NCBI GenBank assembly: GCA_003446315.1
Contig: DMBA01000388.1
Span: 1 to 7,962 of the forward strand
Direction of reading: 5' to 3'
DNA: 7,962 nt
From: Ruminococcus sp.
Lineage (GTDB): Bacteria > Bacillota > Clostridia > Oscillospirales > Ruminococcaceae
Shown: positions 6,102 to 7,962 of the stretch, in pieces
Layout of the letters: each line of letters starts with the position of its first letter
Position numbering within the stretch: position 1 is the first letter of the stretch
Translations under genes and position numbers: made by a program
Notes under the pieces: generated by a model
The model's input: only the letters and a program-made list of their open reading frames with translations
Database searches by the model: none
What the model was told of the DNA's origin: nothing

Positions 6102-6485
6102 TCAATAGTATTGGGTGTGCGCCAAATAGCAGTGCACAGCGTATACTGCCGTTTCCAGCAGCGTCATGATGTTGAATGTGCCGGCTTTGATTGCGGAGAA
6201 TGCAGACAAAACTGCAAGAACCACCAGAATCTTCGAATATTTTCTGCATTTGTCCGGATCACTGTGCAAGCCGGCAAGTCCTGCAAGAAACGATACGACA
6301 CCGACACCGATCGCCGGGAGCATGAAGAAAAATGTGAAGAACGTCACGCCGCCCTGTGTGACATCATCTGCGCCGGATGTCAGCAGTCCTGCGCCTGCGA
6401 CCAAAAGAATCACACTTAAAATTACAAGTCCGCCCAGCACCATAACTACATAATTCAAAACCTTAAAAACTTTGTTCAAATCCAT
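6102..6485 (-). CDS. Small four-helix membrane protein of unknown function
   Basis: A 127-residue protein I do not recognise. Four hydrophobic segments are visible at about 11-36, 47-73, 85-101 and 104-121. A charged loop, HSDPDKCRKYSK (74-85), lies between the second and third, and the first loop (37-46) is short and acidic. There is no signal-peptide cleavage site, so it is probably an integral cytoplasmic-membrane protein. Expression signals are excellent: AGGAGG lies eight bases before the ATG at 6485, and a perfect consensus promoter lies about 35-60 bases upstream. It is oriented like mnmA but has its own promoter, and it is followed by hairpins at 6018-6058 and 5966-6001. No partner gene points to a function. 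Confidence 0.8.
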   Translation of the reverse strand: MDLNKVFKVLNYVVMVLGGLVILSVILLVAGAGLLTSGADDVTQGGVTFFTFFFMLPAIGVGVVSFLAGLAGLHSDPDKCRKYSKILVVLAVLSAFSAIKAGTFNIMTLLETAVYAVHCYLAHTQYY

Positions 6486-6518
6486 CTTGGTTGCCTCCTA
6501 TATATGTAAATTGAGATT

Positions 6519-6547
6519 ATTATACATGAAAAAGATCGTGTTGTCAA
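6519..6547 (-). promoter_or_regulatory. Perfect consensus sigma-A promoter for small membrane protein
   Basis: On the minus strand, TTGACA (6547-6542), a 17-base spacer and TATAAT (6524-6519) match the housekeeping consensus at all twelve positions. The predicted start near 6512 leaves a leader of about 27 bases containing AGGAGG. It lies within 35 bases of the mnmA stop, and no terminator is seen between them, so read-through from mnmA may add to expression. Confidence 0.9.
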
Positions 6548-6581
6548 GAGCGTTCCGAAATCTTCATAATTCTTAATCTTT

Positions 6582-7658
6582 TTAGCCTGAACTGTTTACG
6601 ATTTCACCGCCGCCGAGTACCCAGTCACCGTCATAAAATACTGCGGATTGTCCGGCTGTGATCGCACGCTGGGGGGTATCAAATTTCAGTACGGCGGTGT
6701 GTGCATCCTGAAATGTCACGGATGCGGGCTGCGCCGGATGCCGGTACCGGATCTTCGCTTCACAGCGAACCGGTTCCTGCGGGATCGCACCGGCATTCCA
6801 GTTGATGCCGCTTACGGTGCAGGTATCTGTGAACAGATCTTCGTTTGTGCCGATGATAACACGATTGTGCGCCGGATCCAGTCCGCAGACATATGCCGGT
6901 TTTCCGATCGCTATGCCCAGCCCGCGCCGCTGTCCGATTGTATAATGGATCAGACCGCTGTGCGTGCCGATTACATTTCCGGCGGTGTCTACAAATTCCC
7001 CCGGCTCCGATCGCTCGCCTGTATAATGCTCGATGACCCGCGCATAATCGCCGTCCGGTACAAAGCAGATGTCCTGCGAATCCCGCTTGTGCGCATTCAC
7101 AAAGCCCTGTTCTTCCGCGATCTGCCGGACTTGCTGCTTCGTCAGCCCGCCCAGCGGAAACGCAATGTGCGCAAGCTGTTCCTGCGTCAGCATGTATAAG
7201 ACGTAAGTCTGATCCTTGGAAGGATCGGCAGAGCGCTTCAGCATCAGACCGTGCGCAGATTCCGCGATTTGCGCATAATGCCCCGTGACAACCTTCTCAC
7301 AGCCCAGAATCGCTGCGCGTTCCAGCAGTCGCTCAAATTTCATATAGCGGTTGCAGTCGATGCAGGGATTCGGTGTTCTGCCGCAACGGTAACAATCGAC
7401 AAATTTGCCGATCACCTGCTGCTCAAACTCCGCTTTGAAATTGAATACATAATATGGCATGCCAAGCCGGTATGCAATGGCTCTTGCATCTTCTATGTCA
7501 TCCAGTGAGCAGCAGGTCTTTTCCTTTGCGGCACAGGCTGTCTCGTTATCATAGAGTTTCATCGTGCAGCCGGTGCATTCGTAGCCTGCCTGTGTCATTA
7601 AATATGCTGCGACACTGGAATCAACGCCGCCACTCATTGCAATCAATGCTTTTTTCAT
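6582..7658 (-). CDS. mnmA: tRNA-specific 2-thiouridylase MnmA
   Basis: This enzyme adenylates and then thiolates U34 of tRNA-Lys, -Glu and -Gln to give s2U34, using sulfur passed on from a cysteine desulfurase. At 358 residues it is the normal length. The PP-loop ATPase motif SGGVDSS is at 9-15. The two catalytic cysteines are C102 in TPNPCIDCN (95-103) and C198 in DSQDICFV (193-200). VTGHYAQ (124-130), KDQTYVLYML (148-157) and YTIGQRRGLG are further hallmarks. Extra cysteines occur at C49-C50 and in two CxxC pairs, C89/C92 and C99/C102. The ATG at 7658 is preceded by GAGGGAACG close upstream. The upstream desulfurase gene ends 22 bases before it, so the sulfur donor and acceptor are probably made from one mRNA. 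No terminator is apparent after the stop. Confidence 0.97.
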   Translation of the reverse strand: MKKALIAMSGGVDSSVAAYLMTQAGYECTGCTMKLYDNETACAAKEKTCCSLDDIEDARAIAYRLGMPYYVFNFKAEFEQQVIGKFVDCYRCGRTPNPCIDCNRYMKFERLLERAAILGCEKVVTGHYAQIAESAHGLMLKRSADPSKDQTYVLYMLTQEQLAHIAFPLGGLTKQQVRQIAEEQGFVNAHKRDSQDICFVPDGDYARVIEHYTGERSEPGEFVDTAGNVIGTHSGLIHYTIGQRRGLGIAIGKPAYVCGLDPAHNRVIIGTNEDLFTDTCTVSGINWNAGAIPQEPVRCEAKIRYRHPAQPASVTFQDAHTAVLKFDTPQRAITAGQSAVFYDGDWVLGGGEIVNSSG

Positions 7659-7680
7659 ATCGTTCCCTCACTTTATAAGG

Positions 7681-7962
7681 TCATATGCCGCCGTGCACCT
7701 GCCGGAGCTGCTGCACGGATTCCTGCACGGCTTCTATCATATACGCAATATCTGCTTCTGTGGTGCTTCTGCCGATGGTCAGACGCAGTGCACCGCGTGC
7801 AAGCTGCGGCGTTCTGCCGATCGCAAGCAGCACATGGCTCGGATCCAGTGAGCCGGATGCGCATGCGCTGCCCGATGATGCACAGATCCCTCTGGCATCC
7901 AGCAGCATCAGCAATTCTTCGCCCGCAATGCCCGCAAAACTAAAATTCACGTTTGAAGGCAG
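7681..7962 (-). CDS. Cysteine desulfurase (NifS/IscS family), C-terminal part
   Basis: Only the last 93 codons are inside the window; the 5' part lies beyond the right edge. The fragment has the C-terminal hallmarks of PLP-dependent cysteine desulfurases. NVNFSFAGIAGEELLMLLD corresponds to the conserved start of this domain, and CASSGSACASGS holds the persulfide-forming catalytic cysteine (residue 34 of the fragment, in SAC). SHVLLAIG and GALRLTIGRSTTEADI follow as expected. The PLP-binding lysine is outside the window. The enzyme removes sulfur from cysteine as an enzyme-bound persulfide. Since mnmA follows after 22 bases, a dedicated tRNA-thiolation role like YrvO of Bacillus is likely, but a general IscS role cannot be excluded. 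Confidence 0.93.
   Translation of the reverse strand: MPSNVNFSFAGIAGEELLMLLDARGICASSGSACASGSLDPSHVLLAIGRTPQLARGALRLTIGRSTTEADIAYMIEAVQESVQQLRQVHGGI

Noticed and set aside
6540..6584. Possible terminator after mnmA
   Set aside because: Only a short direct repeat (AAGATT) is seen. No stable stem with a T-run could be found.
1..7962. tRNA or rRNA genes, CRISPR arrays, insertion sequences, defence systems
   Set aside because: Nothing in either strand resembled a tRNA cloverleaf, regular spaced repeats, a transposase or terminal inverted repeats. All larger open frames are explained by the listed genes.

Overview
The window looks like chromosomal DNA from a cellulosome-producing Ruminococcus-type member of the Oscillospiraceae (Firmicutes). 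The main evidence is a secreted GH5 endoglucanase that carries a type I dockerin. Supporting signs are a base composition close to half G+C, strong purine-rich ribosome binding sites and sigma-A type promoters. The fairly high G+C would suit a relative of R. champanellensis better than R. flavefaciens, but that is inference. No mobile element, CRISPR array, rRNA or tRNA was found.

Layout from left to right. (1) Positions 1-1957, minus strand: an NAD(P)-dependent sugar-nucleotide epimerase-like protein, followed by a ROK-family sugar kinase-like protein that runs off the left edge. A good promoter lies at about 2037-2065. (2) Positions 2126-3749, minus strand: a two-gene unit of a CPBP-family membrane protein whose catalytic residues all appear substituted, then tadA, the tRNA A34 deaminase. 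(3) Positions 3750-4068: a divergent intergenic region with promoters on both strands, short repeats and 5'UTR hairpins. (4) Positions 4069-5880, plus strand: the endoglucanase, with signal peptide, N-terminal beta-rich module, internal dockerin and C-terminal GH5 domain, closed by a strong terminator at 5966-6001 and a second large hairpin at 6018-6058. (5) Positions 6102-6485, minus strand: a small four-helix membrane protein of unknown role behind a perfect consensus promoter. (6) Positions 6582-7962, minus strand: mnmA preceded by the 3' end of a cysteine desulfurase gene. Together these form the sulfur relay for 2-thiouridine at tRNA position 34.

Functional themes. Two separate units modify the tRNA wobble base: tadA makes inosine 34, and the desulfurase plus MnmA make s2U34. 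The cellulase is an extracellular polysaccharide-degrading enzyme that should attach to a scaffoldin through its dockerin. The ROK and epimerase genes suggest intracellular sugar handling. Most of the window is ordinary chromosome. The points most worth a second look are the degenerate CPBP protein, the unassigned N-terminal module and internal dockerin of the cellulase, the repeats upstream of its promoter, and the strongly expressed small membrane protein.
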